Origin: Aminobacter carboxidus | GTDB lineage: Bacteria > Pseudomonadota > Alphaproteobacteria > Rhizobiales > Rhizobiaceae | Length of the DNA: 64,000 nt | Assembly (NCBI RefSeq): GCF_014863355.1 | Contig: NZ_JACZEP010000003.1 | Coordinates: 434,001 to 498,000, forward strand | Direction: 5' to 3' | Shown here: in pieces, positions 44,011 through 55,400 of the stretch | Position numbering within the stretch: position 1 is the first letter of the stretch | How the letters are laid out: every line of letters starts with the position of its first letter | Made by a program: the position numbers and the translations under genes | Notes under the pieces: model-generated | What the model was told of the DNA's origin: nothing | Database searches by the model: none | What the model saw: only the letters and a program-made list of their open reading frames with translations

Positions 44011-44285
44011 AATAAGGCCGAGGAGAACTCTGTTCCCGGTTTTTAGCGTTCTCGTGTTGATTTGTAAGTCTTTGAGCTGACGTGCCTATTGACGAGGCTA
44101 CATTGCCCCCCAAGGCTGAGGTCGTATGCTCGCACGAGGTTCCCGATATGGCCTTGCCGGGTAGGGTGGCAACGTACCGTTTACCATGCCTTAACCGTGT
44201 TTGTTTACCACCTGGTTACAGTTGGCGGTTTGGCCTTGATCCGCCGCGAAGAAGTGGTCGGAAAGGTAACGGGTTGGCGTCGCTA

Positions 44286-45626
44286 ATGTCCTACTACGGA
44301 ACGACAGTGGCGGTTTTGAGCGCCTGCCTTGCAGTGGCGGGATGCGCGAATGGCTCCGTGCGGCAGGCTCCCATCGCCCAGACCGACAAGGTCGTGACCG
44401 GTAGCGTTGGTGGCCTCACTTCGATCAACACGAATCCTGAGATACTTGCCGCCGACGCGCGGCGCGATGCGGCGCGCGAGGATATAGCGCGGGCGCGGGC
44501 GACGATGTTGCCAAATGTGGGCATAGAGGCGAGCGCTGGCGTCGCGACCGGCTATGGCGACGATTTCGACACCCGTACCACCGGCAATGCTTATTCTTAT
44601 GCGCTGAGAGCCGACTTCCCTCTGTTTCAAGGCGGCAGGGGACAGGCCGCTGTGGCCGCGGCAAAAGCTGAGTATCGTGCGAGCGGCGAGGTCGCCAACG
44701 ACCGTCGGGTCTCCGCAGCCTATGAGTTGGCGCTTTCTCTTATCGAGGTTCACCGGCAGAAAGGCGCGGTCGAGATCCTGGGCCGGCAGGCAGCCCTTCT
44801 CACCAAACTCAAACGCGGCATTGAGACAGAAATGAAGGCGGGAGCAGCCAGCCGCGTGGACGTGGACGATGTCGAACGCCAGTTGTCACGCCTCTCTGTC
44901 GAGCGTGAGCGTGCCAGACTGCTGATTGCCCAAGCAAGTCGCACCGCCTTGCGGCTTGGCGTTTCGCCGGAGACCAAACTGCCGGCTGTGGCCAAGCTTT
45001 ACCTACCGAGCGATGAACAGGACCTCATCGAATTGGCGGTCAACAACAATCCTCGCGTCAGGGAGCGTGCTGCGCGCGCGGATGCTGCCAAGGCCCGTGT
45101 CAGTGGGGCGAAAGGTGACTTGTTGCCGACCGTTTCGGCTGGACTGAGCATAGGCGGTGGCCAGGATACGCTTCCCGGCGTCGACCGCAATGTCGTGGGG
45201 CGTGGCGAGGTACGGTTCTCCATGCCGATCTACACCGGTGGGCGGGTCAGTGCGACCATCAGGCAACGCAATGACGAGAACCGTGCGGCGGTGTTCGAAG
45301 CCGATGCGGCACGAATTGGCGTGACCGCAGCGATCCGTACCGCGTTCGATCGCCGCGCGGTCGCAGGGCGAATGTTCAGCTTGGCTCAGGCAGAAAGGCG
45401 TAACGCCGCGTCGGGTCTCGAAGGCGTGCGCGCGGAGCGGAAAGTGGGCGAACGCTCCACCTTCGACGAGATCAGGGCGATCGCCGACCTCGCCAATTCG
45501 GAGATCAACCTGAATGGTGCGCGTTTCGACGTGATCGCAGCCGACTATACGCTCGCAGCGGAAACTGGCCTGATCGGTGAGCTTTTCGGCGTGCCGCTCG
45601 TCCAGCAGACGGCAACGACTGACTAG
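44286..45626 (+). CDS. TolC-family outer-membrane lipoprotein
   Basis: About 446 residues from MSYYGTTVAVLSACLAVAGCANGS, a lipoprotein signal with lipobox LAVAGC (Cys20); the open frame from 44082 adds non-homologous residues. The body is alpha-helical with two repeats typical of outer-membrane efflux proteins (INTNPEILAADARRDAAREDIARARATMLPNVGIEASAG; VNNNPRVRERAARADAAKARVSGAKGDLLPTVSAGLSIG). It forms a trimeric channel for type I secretion or efflux. It converges on the PKS gene 40 bases away, so it could export the island's product or serve polysaccharide/protein secretion. The 275 bases upstream contain no gene but hold a promoter-like region. Confidence 0.85.
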   Translation: MSYYGTTVAVLSACLAVAGCANGSVRQAPIAQTDKVVTGSVGGLTSINTNPEILAADARRDAAREDIARARATMLPNVGIEASAGVATGYGDDFDTRTTGNAYSYALRADFPLFQGGRGQAAVAAAKAEYRASGEVANDRRVSAAYELALSLIEVHRQKGAVEILGRQAALLTKLKRGIETEMKAGAASRVDVDDVERQLSRLSVERERARLLIAQASRTALRLGVSPETKLPAVAKLYLPSDEQDLIELAVNNNPRVRERAARADAAKARVSGAKGDLLPTVSAGLSIGGGQDTLPGVDRNVVGRGEVRFSMPIYTGGRVSATIRQRNDENRAAVFEADAARIGVTAAIRTAFDRRAVAGRMFSLAQAERRNAASGLEGVRAERKVGERSTFDEIRAIADLANSEINLNGARFDVIAADYTLAAETGLIGELFGVPLVQQTATTD

Positions 45627-45662
45627 TGCCTGTTTGCACTCTTCGCGGTCATGCTCCGACCC
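45623..45662. repeat. Degenerate remnant of the RIME-like element
   Basis: CTAGTGCCTGTTTGCAC at the stop of the TolC-like gene resembles CTAGGGCCTGTTTCATC, the left end of the element at 30751, and GTCATGCTCCGACC resembles its right end. The central stem is missing. It lies between convergent TolC-like and PKS genes. Confidence 0.4.
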
Positions 45663-45665
45663 TGG

Positions 45666-48600
45666 CTACTCGGCTGCCATGCCGTAGACCGCACCACCCA
45701 ACGGTTCCTTCAGCCGCTTCTTGATCCGGTCGGCAAGGATGCGCACAAAAGGCTCAAGCACCATGCCGTCATGGTCTCCCGGTACCTCCTGCACGGTCAG
45801 ATCGGCGACATAGGGCGTCCAGCCATTGTCGGCCATGGCAATGTTGCGGCCGTCTTGCAGCATACGCCCGCCGCTCAGGCGATAAATGACGTTGAGCTTC
45901 GGCCGAAGCAGCAGCACCCTTCCCGCATAGGGCTTCAGCTCATAGCGGGGAAGCGCCATGCGGAAAGCGGTTTCGATCGCCAGATTGTGGAATTGCTCGG
46001 AGGCTTGCTCAGCCCGCTCGGCATCGGCACGGCCCCCGGCTTGCTGTTTCCAACGCCGGCGGTCGCCGATCCAGTTGGCAACGAAGTTCAGGCGCTCCCG
46101 GCGCAGGTCCTGAACCTTCATGAAGAGCCTGTCGCGCAAAGATAGCGGAGGTTGCGTCGGCAAGGGCGTATCCAGCAGGATCAGTTGTGCGACTTCCTCA
46201 CCTTGGTCGCGCAGCTGCTGCGCCATCTCGTATGCGACGAGACCCCCGCCGGAAAACCCTCCCAACAGATACGGGCCGTGCGGTTGGACGGCTCGGACCT
46301 CCTTCAGATTATCGCGCGCCATCGCAATGAGACTGTCGTGTGGTTCTTGTTCTCCATAGAGGCCACGCGCCTGGAGCCCATAGATCGGTCGATCGGTGCC
46401 GAGTTGCATGGCCAGCTGTCGAAGATTGAGTACATTGCCGAACATGCCAGCGCACAGGAAGAACGGCGTTGCGCCGCCCGAGCGCCCCGAAGTCATGGCG
46501 ACAAGGTGGGTCGCCTTCTCGATCTTCTTGTCATCCGGAGCGGCGCCGCCTTCCGTCTTGGCAGAAAGCGGCACGGCCTGCTCGCCGATAAGCGCCGCGC
46601 ACTCGGCGATGGTCGGGGCCTCGAACAGGACCGAGATCGGCAGGTCGAGCGCGAACCGCTTCCTGATCATGCGGAACAGGCGCACCGCGATCAAAGAATG
46701 GCCGCCGATGTCGAAGAAACTGTCGTGCACGCCGATCTTTTCGACACCAAGCAATTCGGTCCAGAAACCTGCAAGGGTGCGTTCTATCTCGTCTCGCGGC
46801 GCGACGTAGTCATTGTCGAGGTCGGGACGCTCGAAGACCTCGCCAGAGCCTTGGATTTCCAGGCGCGGTTGCGCTGCCCGCTTGCGCAACGCGCCAAGAT
46901 CCATCGAACTGACGATCGGTTGCGGCTGACCGCTCCGGAGCGCGCGGATCATCGCTTCGAAGCCTTCTGAGGGAAGGATGCCCTGGCTGACTTGAGCGGC
47001 GAGCTGCAAAGCCGCTGGCGAGAGTTGCTCCTTGTCATCGCCTGCAGACTTGCGCGCGCGATCGACGCTATGCGACGCTGCCAAAGCAAGATCGTCATCG
47101 AGCCGCTTCATCACGAAACGTTCGATCTCCGCAACGATGCTGCCGTCCGGTTCGGCAATGGTGATGTCGAAGGATGCGTAGCCGTCGCCGAGATCGGAGA
47201 TTTTGCTAAGCCGTGCCCAACTGACGATCGTTTCAGGAAGTGTCCTAAACAGCGCGATGCTGCCATAAGACATCGGCGCCCATAGGGCGTGCGATGTGGC
47301 ATGGCCGGGCGCGAGATCGAGCGCAAATCCGGTAGCGATATCCAGCAGCGCCGGATGCGCGATGAAGCCAGCAGCGATGTCGTTGCGATAGGCCCCGTCG
47401 AGGCTGAGTTCGGCGAAGGCTTCCCGGTCCCCGCGACCAAGCGAGCGCAGCACTTGCCAGCGCGGACCGAAGCGGATGTGGGCTTCCTGGACGGAGCGTA
47501 GTGCTGCTCCATCCTCGGCGCGCTGGCCTGCGATCAACCGCGCCGACGCTGCTGCCAGTTCTTCGGTTGCATGTGGCTTGGCGCGACGTTTGCGCAGTGT
47601 CGCTTCGCTGTGGAGGGTGAAACCTTCCGACACCACTTCGGCATCGGCGGCGGTCACGAACACGCGCTTGATGTCGCCGTCCGCCGCCAGTCGCACGCGC
47701 AGGATTTTCTCGCCCCGGTCGTCGACCTCGAGCGGACGGAGGAAGAAGAGATCTGCAATCTCTTGTCCCTGATCGGCGCCATATTCCTTGATCGCCTGCG
47801 CGATGATCTCGATCGTGCCGGTACCTGGCAGAATGGCCTGACCTGACACGAGCCGATGCTCGTCGAGCATCCAATGGCTGCGGGGCGAAATTCGTGTCTC
47901 AAGCCACACCTCGCCTTGTGCGTCCTCCACCCATTGGTTGAAGAACGGGCCCTGTGCTGAGCCACGATGTGGGTTTGGCGCTTCCAACTGGACGGTCTGA
48001 CCCGTGGCTCGCGCGGCCAGTCCGACATCGTTCCAGACGCCCCAGTGCAAGGCAACGGTCTTTCGGGCGTGATCGGAGAAGCGGCTCTCAGCAAAGGCGT
48101 TGAGAAAGGCATTGGCGGCGACGTAATCGACTTGGCCGGCGGGCGCGGTATCGGTGCTGGTCGACGAAAACAGCACCAAGAGGTCGAGCGGCCTGTCCTT
48201 GAAAACCTGGTCGAGGACCACGGTGCCGTGCAGCTTAGGCGACAGCACATTCTCCATCTCCTCCAGCGATTTCAACTGGATCAGATTGTCGTCTACGAGA
48301 CCCGCCGCGTGGAACACGCCATTGATGTCGCCAAAGGTGGCGCGCGCCTTTTCGGCTACCACCGTCATCTCTTCGACGTTGCTTACGTCAGCCGTCATGT
48401 AGAGCACTTCCGCGCCCATTGCTTCCAAGGTCTGGATCGCTTCGATGGCGCGGCGCGTGCGGTCGTTGCGCGAAAGCGGAAGGGTCTGATTTGCCCACTC
48501 ACCCCGCGGCGGAAGTGCCAGGCGCCCGATCAGAACCAGCTTCGCCTGGTAACGTGACACCAGTTCGCCCGCGATGACCTGCGCAAGATCGCCCAGGCCA

Positions 48601-51600
48601 CCGGTGATCAGATAAACGCCGCCTTCGCGCAGCAGACTGGCATCTGCGTTGGCGACGGAGAGGGGGTGTTTTTCGTAGCTGCGAACCCAGCGCCTGCCTT
48701 TTCGATAAGCAACCGTTTCAGAAGCGGGCGACGCGAAGATATCGTCCCACAACTGCTCGATTTGTTGGCCCAGCAGCGAGGTGGCGAAGTCGCTTGTCGG
48801 CTTCCGTGACCGCAACAAGCCGCCCTTATCTGGTAGCATCGGCGCGGAAAATTCAAGGTCGATGATGCGGACCGTGGCGCCGTGCATCTCCTTTGGCATG
48901 ACGAGCGCGGGACCAAGGACGGTCGCTTTTTCCGGGTAGGGCAGGGGCTCGCTGCCCACCCGCTGCATGCCGTTTGTCACGACCGTGATCTTCGGCTCTA
49001 GGCCCTCGATGTCGCCAAGGGCCTGTGCGGTGAAGAACAGACTCTGAAAGCCTCGCTCCTGATTTCGGTTGAAGAAGTTGGAGCCCGGCCGGAAGGTTTC
49101 TTCACCCGTTACGAGCCAGAGGTGCACGATGCGCTCCGGGACACCGCCGTCGCCGGCGAGCCCTGAAAACAGCGCGTCATAGCCTGGCCGCTCTTGCTCT
49201 GGGCATAGCGTGTAGTCGCCGGCACCATGCTGAACAAAGCCGTCGCCCGCCTTGACCGTCGCAACGCGATGTCCCTTGGCGCGAAGCCTCTCGACCAGCG
49301 CTGTACCAAGGCCGGTGTCGTCCATGAAGATTAGCCACGAAGCAGGCTGGGCGTCTGCGTCGCTCGCTACATCAGCCAAAGCCTGTCTCCAGCTTGGCCG
49401 GTAACCCCAGTCCGCCATATCAGCCAGCTTGCCGATGAAGTCCTGCTCGCTGTCGTTTGCTGCGGCTGCGACACTGCGCTCGATGAAGTAGCGCTGATGC
49501 TGAAACGGATAGGTTGGTAGCGACACGCGCCGCGCGCCGCTTCCCTCCCATAGCCTGGCAAGGCTCAAGTCGAGACCGGTCGCCCAGGCGCGGCCCATCG
49601 CGGCGAGGAAGTGCACGCGGTCGTCGGTGACATCGTCGGCATGCGGCAGACTGTTGATGACCTGGTTCGCCTCGATGCCCGGCTGGAGCTTGACCAGCGA
49701 CGACAGGGCGCGGCTCGGGCCGACCTCGACATAGACACGCCCCGGCTGCGCCGAAAGCGTGGCCAAGCCCTTGGCGAAATGCACGGTCGATCGAAGATGC
49801 CGGACCCAGTAGAGCGGGTCGCGCGCCTGAGCCTCGCTCAGCCATTCCCCGGTCAGATTCGAGACGATTGGGATGGTCGGCGCGCGCAGGTCGATGCTGC
49901 GGAGGAAGGCTTCGAAGCGGTCGAGGATCGGGTCCAGCATCTGCGAATGCGCTGCGATGTCGATGGCAATGCGCGATGCGTCGATGCCGTGCTCGGCGAG
50001 CCTGCTGCGCAGTGCTTCCAGATCCTCGTTGCGGCCCGAAACCACGCAGAGTTCGGGTGCGTTCACCGAGGCGAGGTCGAGGGCCGGGTTCATGTATTGC
50101 AAAAGCGCTTCGGGCGACAAGGGAACTGACAGCATGCCGCCGGCCTCGACCGTGTCGAACAGTTCGCCGCGCAGGCGAACGAGATTGACCACGTCGCGGA
50201 AGCTCATGACGCCTGCGATGCAGGCGGCGGCATTCTCGCCCATCGAGTGACCGATCAGCGCCGATGGCTTGATGCCCCAGCGCAGCCACAGGCGGGCGAT
50301 GGCAATTTCGACGATCAGAATGGCGGGAAGCTGGACAGAAGGCCGCAGGAAATCGCTGGCCGCCTGGGATGGGTCGGTGTCACGGGTGAGCCAGACGCGG
50401 CGGATCTCGGACGCGGCTTCTGGCTTGAGATAATTCAAGCCCTCATCAACCGTCGCACGAAATCCTGCATCCTCACCGTAGAGGCTGCGCGTCATGCCCA
50501 CATGCTGCGCCCCGCCGCCGGGAAATAGGAATACGGCATTTGCGGCTTCGATAGTGCTGTGGCTGTGGACGCGCTTTGGGTCGGTACCAGAGAGTAGGGC
50601 GGTCGCCTCGTCGCGGCTGCGTGCCGCGATGGCACGGCGGTGCTCAAAATGCTTTCGGCCCGCAAACAAGGTGTAGGAGACGTCGGCAAGCGCCAGTGAT
50701 GGCTGTCGCACCAATTCCTCTCCGACCTGCTCCATCGCACGGTCGAGCGCCTTGCGATTCTTGGTGGCAAACACGAAGAGCTGCGGCTCCCGTTCGCCCA
50801 TGCTCGCTGCACCGGTAACTGGCCTAGGTGCTTCCTCAAGTATCGCATGCGCGTTGGTACCGCCGACGCCCAGCGAGTTCACTGCCGCACGTCGCGGACC
50901 GGCGCCTCTTGGCCAGGAGGTCAGCTTGTCGTTGACGATGAACGGGCTGCGAGCGAAGTCGATGGCCGGATTTGGCTTTTCGAAGTTCAGCGTCGGCGGC
51001 ATTTCGCCATGCTTGAGCGCCAACGTCGTCTTGATGATGCTGACCACGCCGGCAGCAGTGTCGAGGTGGCCGATATTCGATTTCACCGAGCCTACACGGC
51101 AAAAGCCGGTACGGACAGTGCTCTGCCGGAAGGCCTGGGTCAGCGCCTCGATCTCGATCGGATCGCCGAGATAAGTGCCGGTTCCATGGCATTCGACATA
51201 TTGGATGTCATCGGCTGAGACACCGGCGAGACCTTGCGCCTCTATAATCGCCTCGGCCTGGCCGGTGACGCTCGGTGCGAGATAGCCGGCCTTGCTGCTG
51301 CCGTCATTGTTGACAGCTGTCGCCTTGATGACAGCGTGGATGATGTCGCCGTCGGCGATCGCGTCGGTCAGCCGCCGCAGGACGACCACGCCGGCGCCGC
51401 TGCCGAAAACGGTGCCGTCAGCGCGATGGTCGAAGGCGCGGCAATGGCCGTCAGTCGAGAGGATTTCGCCGTCTTGAAAGAGATAACCACGCCGGTGCGG
51501 CAACTCGATCGTGACGCCGCCAGCCAGCGCCATTTCGCATTCGCCGGCAAGCAGGCTCTGGCAGGCGGTATGAATTGCAACGAGCGAGGTCGAGCAGGCG

Positions 51601-52142
51601 GTCTGGACGTTTATGCTCGGACCGCGAAGGTCGAAGGCGAACGAGGCGCGGGTGGCCAGGAAGTCCTTGTCGTTGCCGGTATGGCGCAAAAGGAACATAC
51701 CAACCTGGTCGACGAGCTGGCGGTTGCTGCAGACGTTGAAATAGAAATAGGAGCCCATGCCGCAGCCAGCGAAGACGCCGACGGGACCGGCACTCGAATC
51801 CGGCGTACGCCCGGCATCTTCCATGGCCTCCCAGGCGCATTCCAGGAAATGCCTGTGCTGGGGATCCATGATCGCCGCTTCCTTGGGGCTCAGCCCGAAG
51901 AATTCGGCATCGAACATCTCCATGCCTGGCAGTTCGGAGGTGCGGCGCACATAATTCGGCAGATGGATGCGCGCGGCGGACTCACCGCCAGCCAGCAGTT
52001 CTTCTTCCGTTACATCGCGGATGGATTCCACGCCGCCGCGCAAATTGTCCCAAAACTCGCGGACATTTCGCGCGCCGGGCACGCGAAGCGCCATGCCGAT
52101 AATGGCGATGTCATTCGGAGACATCTGATCGGTTTCATGCAT
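45666..52142 (-). CDS. Type I polyketide synthase, one module with thioesterase (KS-AT-KR-DH-ACP-TE)
   Basis: About 2158 residues from MHETDQMSPNDIAIIGMAL (an ATG six codons later is also possible). KS ~10-440: Cys183 (VQTACSTSLVAI), His319 (ECHGTGTYLGDP), His359 (SNIGHLDTAAGV). AT ~535-850: Ser633 (GHSMGE); the specificity loop reads IAAHS, neither clear malonyl nor methylmalonyl. KR ~975-1390: ITGGLGDLAQ, Ser1327/Tyr1340/Asn1344, with VDD suggesting B-type. DH ~1425-1690: HRLVSGQAILPG (His1429) and HPALLD (Asp1601). ACP Ser1816 (DIGGHSLIA); TE Ser1964 (GGFSGGG) and His2124. KR before DH is an uncommon order. All catalytic residues look intact. It is divergent from the NRPS gene and probably extends its product once, reduces, dehydrates and releases it. 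Confidence 0.92.
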   Translation of the reverse strand: MHETDQMSPNDIAIIGMALRVPGARNVREFWDNLRGGVESIRDVTEEELLAGGESAARIHLPNYVRRTSELPGMEMFDAEFFGLSPKEAAIMDPQHRHFLECAWEAMEDAGRTPDSSAGPVGVFAGCGMGSYFYFNVCSNRQLVDQVGMFLLRHTGNDKDFLATRASFAFDLRGPSINVQTACSTSLVAIHTACQSLLAGECEMALAGGVTIELPHRRGYLFQDGEILSTDGHCRAFDHRADGTVFGSGAGVVVLRRLTDAIADGDIIHAVIKATAVNNDGSSKAGYLAPSVTGQAEAIIEAQGLAGVSADDIQYVECHGTGTYLGDPIEIEALTQAFRQSTVRTGFCRVGSVKSNIGHLDTAAGVVSIIKTTLALKHGEMPPTLNFEKPNPAIDFARSPFIVNDKLTSWPRGAGPRRAAVNSLGVGGTNAHAILEEAPRPVTGAASMGEREPQLFVFATKNRKALDRAMEQVGEELVRQPSLALADVSYTLFAGRKHFEHRRAIAARSRDEATALLSGTDPKRVHSHSTIEAANAVFLFPGGGAQHVGMTRSLYGEDAGFRATVDEGLNYLKPEAASEIRRVWLTRDTDPSQAASDFLRPSVQLPAILIVEIAIARLWLRWGIKPSALIGHSMGENAAACIAGVMSFRDVVNLVRLRGELFDTVEAGGMLSVPLSPEALLQYMNPALDLASVNAPELCVVSGRNEDLEALRSRLAEHGIDASRIAIDIAAHSQMLDPILDRFEAFLRSIDLRAPTIPIVSNLTGEWLSEAQARDPLYWVRHLRSTVHFAKGLATLSAQPGRVYVEVGPSRALSSLVKLQPGIEANQVINSLPHADDVTDDRVHFLAAMGRAWATGLDLSLARLWEGSGARRVSLPTYPFQHQRYFIERSVAAAANDSEQDFIGKLADMADWGYRPSWRQALADVASDADAQPASWLIFMDDTGLGTALVERLRAKGHRVATVKAGDGFVQHGAGDYTLCPEQERPGYDALFSGLAGDGGVPERIVHLWLVTGEETFRPGSNFFNRNQERGFQSLFFTAQALGDIEGLEPKITVVTNGMQRVGSEPLPYPEKATVLGPALVMPKEMHGATVRIIDLEFSAPMLPDKGGLLRSRKPTSDFATSLLGQQIEQLWDDIFASPASETVAYRKGRRWVRSYEKHPLSVANADASLLREGGVYLITGGLGDLAQVIAGELVSRYQAKLVLIGRLALPPRGEWANQTLPLSRNDRTRRAIEAIQTLEAMGAEVLYMTADVSNVEEMTVVAEKARATFGDINGVFHAAGLVDDNLIQLKSLEEMENVLSPKLHGTVVLDQVFKDRPLDLLVLFSSTSTDTAPAGQVDYVAANAFLNAFAESRFSDHARKTVALHWGVWNDVGLAARATGQTVQLEAPNPHRGSAQGPFFNQWVEDAQGEVWLETRISPRSHWMLDEHRLVSGQAILPGTGTIEIIAQAIKEYGADQGQEIADLFFLRPLEVDDRGEKILRVRLAADGDIKRVFVTAADAEVVSEGFTLHSEATLRKRRAKPHATEELAAASARLIAGQRAEDGAALRSVQEAHIRFGPRWQVLRSLGRGDREAFAELSLDGAYRNDIAAGFIAHPALLDIATGFALDLAPGHATSHALWAPMSYGSIALFRTLPETIVSWARLSKISDLGDGYASFDITIAEPDGSIVAEIERFVMKRLDDDLALAASHSVDRARKSAGDDKEQLSPAALQLAAQVSQGILPSEGFEAMIRALRSGQPQPIVSSMDLGALRKRAAQPRLEIQGSGEVFERPDLDNDYVAPRDEIERTLAGFWTELLGVEKIGVHDSFFDIGGHSLIAVRLFRMIRKRFALDLPISVLFEAPTIAECAALIGEQAVPLSAKTEGGAAPDDKKIEKATHLVAMTSGRSGGATPFFLCAGMFGNVLNLRQLAMQLGTDRPIYGLQARGLYGEQEPHDSLIAMARDNLKEVRAVQPHGPYLLGGFSGGGLVAYEMAQQLRDQGEEVAQLILLDTPLPTQPPLSLRDRLFMKVQDLRRERLNFVANWIGDRRRWKQQAGGRADAERAEQASEQFHNLAIETAFRMALPRYELKPYAGRVLLLRPKLNVIYRLSGGRMLQDGRNIAMADNGWTPYVADLTVQEVPGDHDGMVLEPFVRILADRIKKRLKEPLGGAVYGMAAE

Positions 52143-52446
52143 CACAAAATGTCCGTTATTCCATTTGGCATTTGTCGATGCGTCGTCCCCGACCGCAACA
52201 CCAGCCAATATCTATCCGTTCTGCAGGGCAAATTCATTCTAAGGAACAGGGAAATGAAAACGACGTTAAGCTTTCCGTCACGAGGACACACTTGCGGCGA
52301 GTTCCACGATATTGACTCCACTGCAATGAAACAGCCTTAACCAAACATTGAAGTCTTGATGGAAAACAGGGAGGGTATGCTCATTCTTGTTTAGATCAAT
52401 TCGTATACAGATGCCGCAACAATCGCAGTTCACGGGGTCGGGCCAC
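52143..52446. promoter_or_regulatory. Divergent promoter region between PKS and NRPS genes
   Basis: This 304-base, relatively AT-rich interval has no gene and must drive both biosynthetic genes. It contains CGTTAAGCTTTCCGTC at 52264-52279, which resembles CGTTAACCTTCCGTC in the GH9/polymerase divergent region (62892-62906), and GCCTTAACC at 52334-52342, identical to 44188-44196 upstream of the TolC-like gene. These may be common regulatory words; statistical support was not tested. Confidence 0.4.
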
Positions 52447-55400
52447 ATGCCTTCGGGGCAATTGAAATGCGTTCTGATCGGGGACGAGTCGCTTCTGGTG
52501 CAATGCGCTGAGATCGTGCGGTCGCACGGCCATGCCATCGCAATGATCGTGACGAACAGCGCGTCGATCCGAAATTGGGCGCAAGCCCTTGATCTTTCGC
52601 TCTGCGCCTTTGATGGGAATGTCGAGCGGCAGCTTGCGAATGTTGACTATGACTGGCTTTTCAGTGCCGCCAATCTGCGCATCATTCCCGATGCGCTTTG
52701 GCAAACTGCAAGGCAAGGTGCGGCGAATTTCCATGACGGACCGTTGCCGCGTTATGCCGGCCTCAACGCGCCGGCCTGGGCCATCCTGGAAGGCGAAGCA
52801 AACCACGGCGTCACCTGGCACGCGCTGACGGCACGGGTCGACGAGGGTGAAATCTACACCCAGCGCATGGTCGAGATCGGCTCGGACGAAACGGCACTCA
52901 CCCTCAATACGAGATGCTTCGAAGCCGGCATCGCGACCTTCGAGGAGATGCTGTTCGCCATCGAAGCGGGCACGCTTACGCCGCGGCCGCAGGATCTGTC
53001 GCAGCGAACCTATTATGCCAGGGACCGTCGCCCACCGGTGGCCGGAACGCTGCGCATCGATCGGGACGCGCAGTCCCTGTCGCGTTTGGTGCGCGGGCTC
53101 GATTTCGGTTCGGGCTATGCCAACCCGCTGGCTTGCGCGAAAATCCGGACGGAAGACGGCCTGTTCGCCATCACGAAGTTCGAGCTCCTCGGCCACGCCG
53201 ACGGGCAACCCGCAAGCACGGTGATTTCGGTTTCTGATGACGGCGCCGTCATTGCCGCGGCGGACCAACAGGTGCTGGTGCAGGGAATTGGCCTTGCGCG
53301 GAATGCGGGCAAGACGCTGAGTTCCTGCCTTCATCAGGGGATGCGCCTGCCGCTGTTGACCGATGCCGAAGAGCAGGCGCTGGACGAGGCAGTCGCCCGG
53401 GCCGCCCCCCATGAGAGGCGTTTTCGCGAGGCGCTTGCCGCTGCGCGCGATATCGACCTGCCCGACGTCAAGGCATGGTCACCTGACGGCGGCGCGCAGG
53501 TAATCGCGCAGCCGTTGCGACTGCCGATCCCGGCAGGTTCGCGTGCAGCCACCATCGCGGCTTTCCTAGTGCGCTTCTCCGGCCAGGATTCCCTCGACAT
53601 CGCCTATGCGACGGATGCCGTCGTGGCACTGGACAGCCAGTTTCCCGGATATTTCGCGAAGTCGGCTCCGTTCCGCATCGAGTCGTTGGATGGCGAAGCA
53701 GTCGGGTCATTCGTGGCCCGGACAAATGAAGCTTTGGGGAAGCTGCGCGAGGGCGGCACTTATGTGTCCGATCTCGCGGAGCGCGTTCCCGGACTGGCCC
53801 TTCCGCGCTTGACCATTGGGTTGGTTGAAGCCGCTTCACCCTCCCGGGCAACGCTCATCGATGGCACGGCGCTGACATTTGTGCTCGGCGAGGACGAGAT
53901 GCTCGTGCTGGCCGATCGTGCTCGGATCGCGGATCGCGACCTTGCGGACATGCTTTCCCGATTGGGCATTTTCGCAGGCACATTTGTAGGTGGCGACAAG
54001 GTTTCAGATCTTCCGCTGATGTCGGAAGAAGAACGCCAGCGAGTGCTCTACGGCTGGAACGAGACCGTGCGCGACCACGATCGCACCATATGCGTCCACA
54101 CGCTGATCGAGCGCCAAGCCGAGCTGACGCCCGATGCCGTTGCGGTCTCTTTCCGCGACCGTTCGCTGAGCTATCGCGAGCTCGACGAAAAGGCCAACCG
54201 CGTCGCCCACCGCCTCATCGAGCTCGGCGTGAAGCCGGACACGCTGGTTGGCCTGCATGTCTCGCGTTCGCCAGAACTCGTCATCGGCGCATTGGCCATT
54301 CAGAAGGCAGGCGGCGCCTATGTGCCGCTCGATCCGATGTTCCCGGCCGACCGGTTGGCCCTGATGGTTGAAGACAGCGGCGCACCGGTGGTGCTCAGCG
54401 AGCGAGCGCTCGACGGGGCACTGGCCGTCGACGGCGCCCGGCGCGTGAACATTGAAGACATCCTAGCGGCTCCAGGTAGTGCCGAGCGGCCGCGCAGCGG
54501 TGTGACCTCGGCCAACTTGGCCTACATGATCTACACGTCGGGTTCGACAGGACGCCCCAAAGGCGTGATGGTCGAGCATCGCAACATCGCGAATTTTTTC
54601 GTCGGGATGGACGACCGCATTACGATCGACGAAGCCGGGCAGCCGGTATGGCTCGCCGTCACCAGCCTGTCCTTCGACATCTCGGTGCTGGAGCTCTTCT
54701 GGACGCTGGCGCGTGGTTTCAAGGTGGTGATCCATGCAAGCGAGGTGCATGACCACAAGAACGCGGCACCGACAGCGGGGCGCCGCCGCGCAAGCGGTAA
54801 GGCACCGATGGATTTCGGCCTGTTCTACTGGGGCAATGACGACGGAGCAGGGCCGGCAAAATATCGGCTATTGCTGGAAGGCGCAAAGTTCGCCGACGAG
54901 CATGGCTTCCAGGCGTTGTGGACACCTGAGCGGCATTTCCACGCCTTTGGAGGCCCCTATCCAAATCCGGCGGTGACAGGAGCCGCGGTCGCTGCAGTGA
55001 CGAAAAACCTGGCGATCCGCGCCGGCTCCTGCGTTCTGCCGCTGCACCACCCGGCACGCGTCGCCGAGGAGTGGGCGGTTCTCGACAACATCAGCAATGG
55101 TCGCGTTGGCCTGGCCTTCGCCTCTGGCTGGATGCCTGAGGATTTCGTGTTGCGGCCGGAGAACGCTCCGCCGCACAACAAGGCCGCCCTACTGCGCGAT
55201 ATCGAGACGGTTCGACGCCTATGGCGTGGCGAGAAGGTCGACTTCGATTTCGGTGCGGGCAAGATCGGCGTGGTTACACTGCCGCGACCTGTGCAGAAGG
55301 AACTGCCGATCTGGATCACCACGGCAGGCAATACCGACACCTATCGAGAGGCGGGCCGCCTGGGCGCGAATGTGCTGACCCATCTGCTCGGCCAGTCGAT

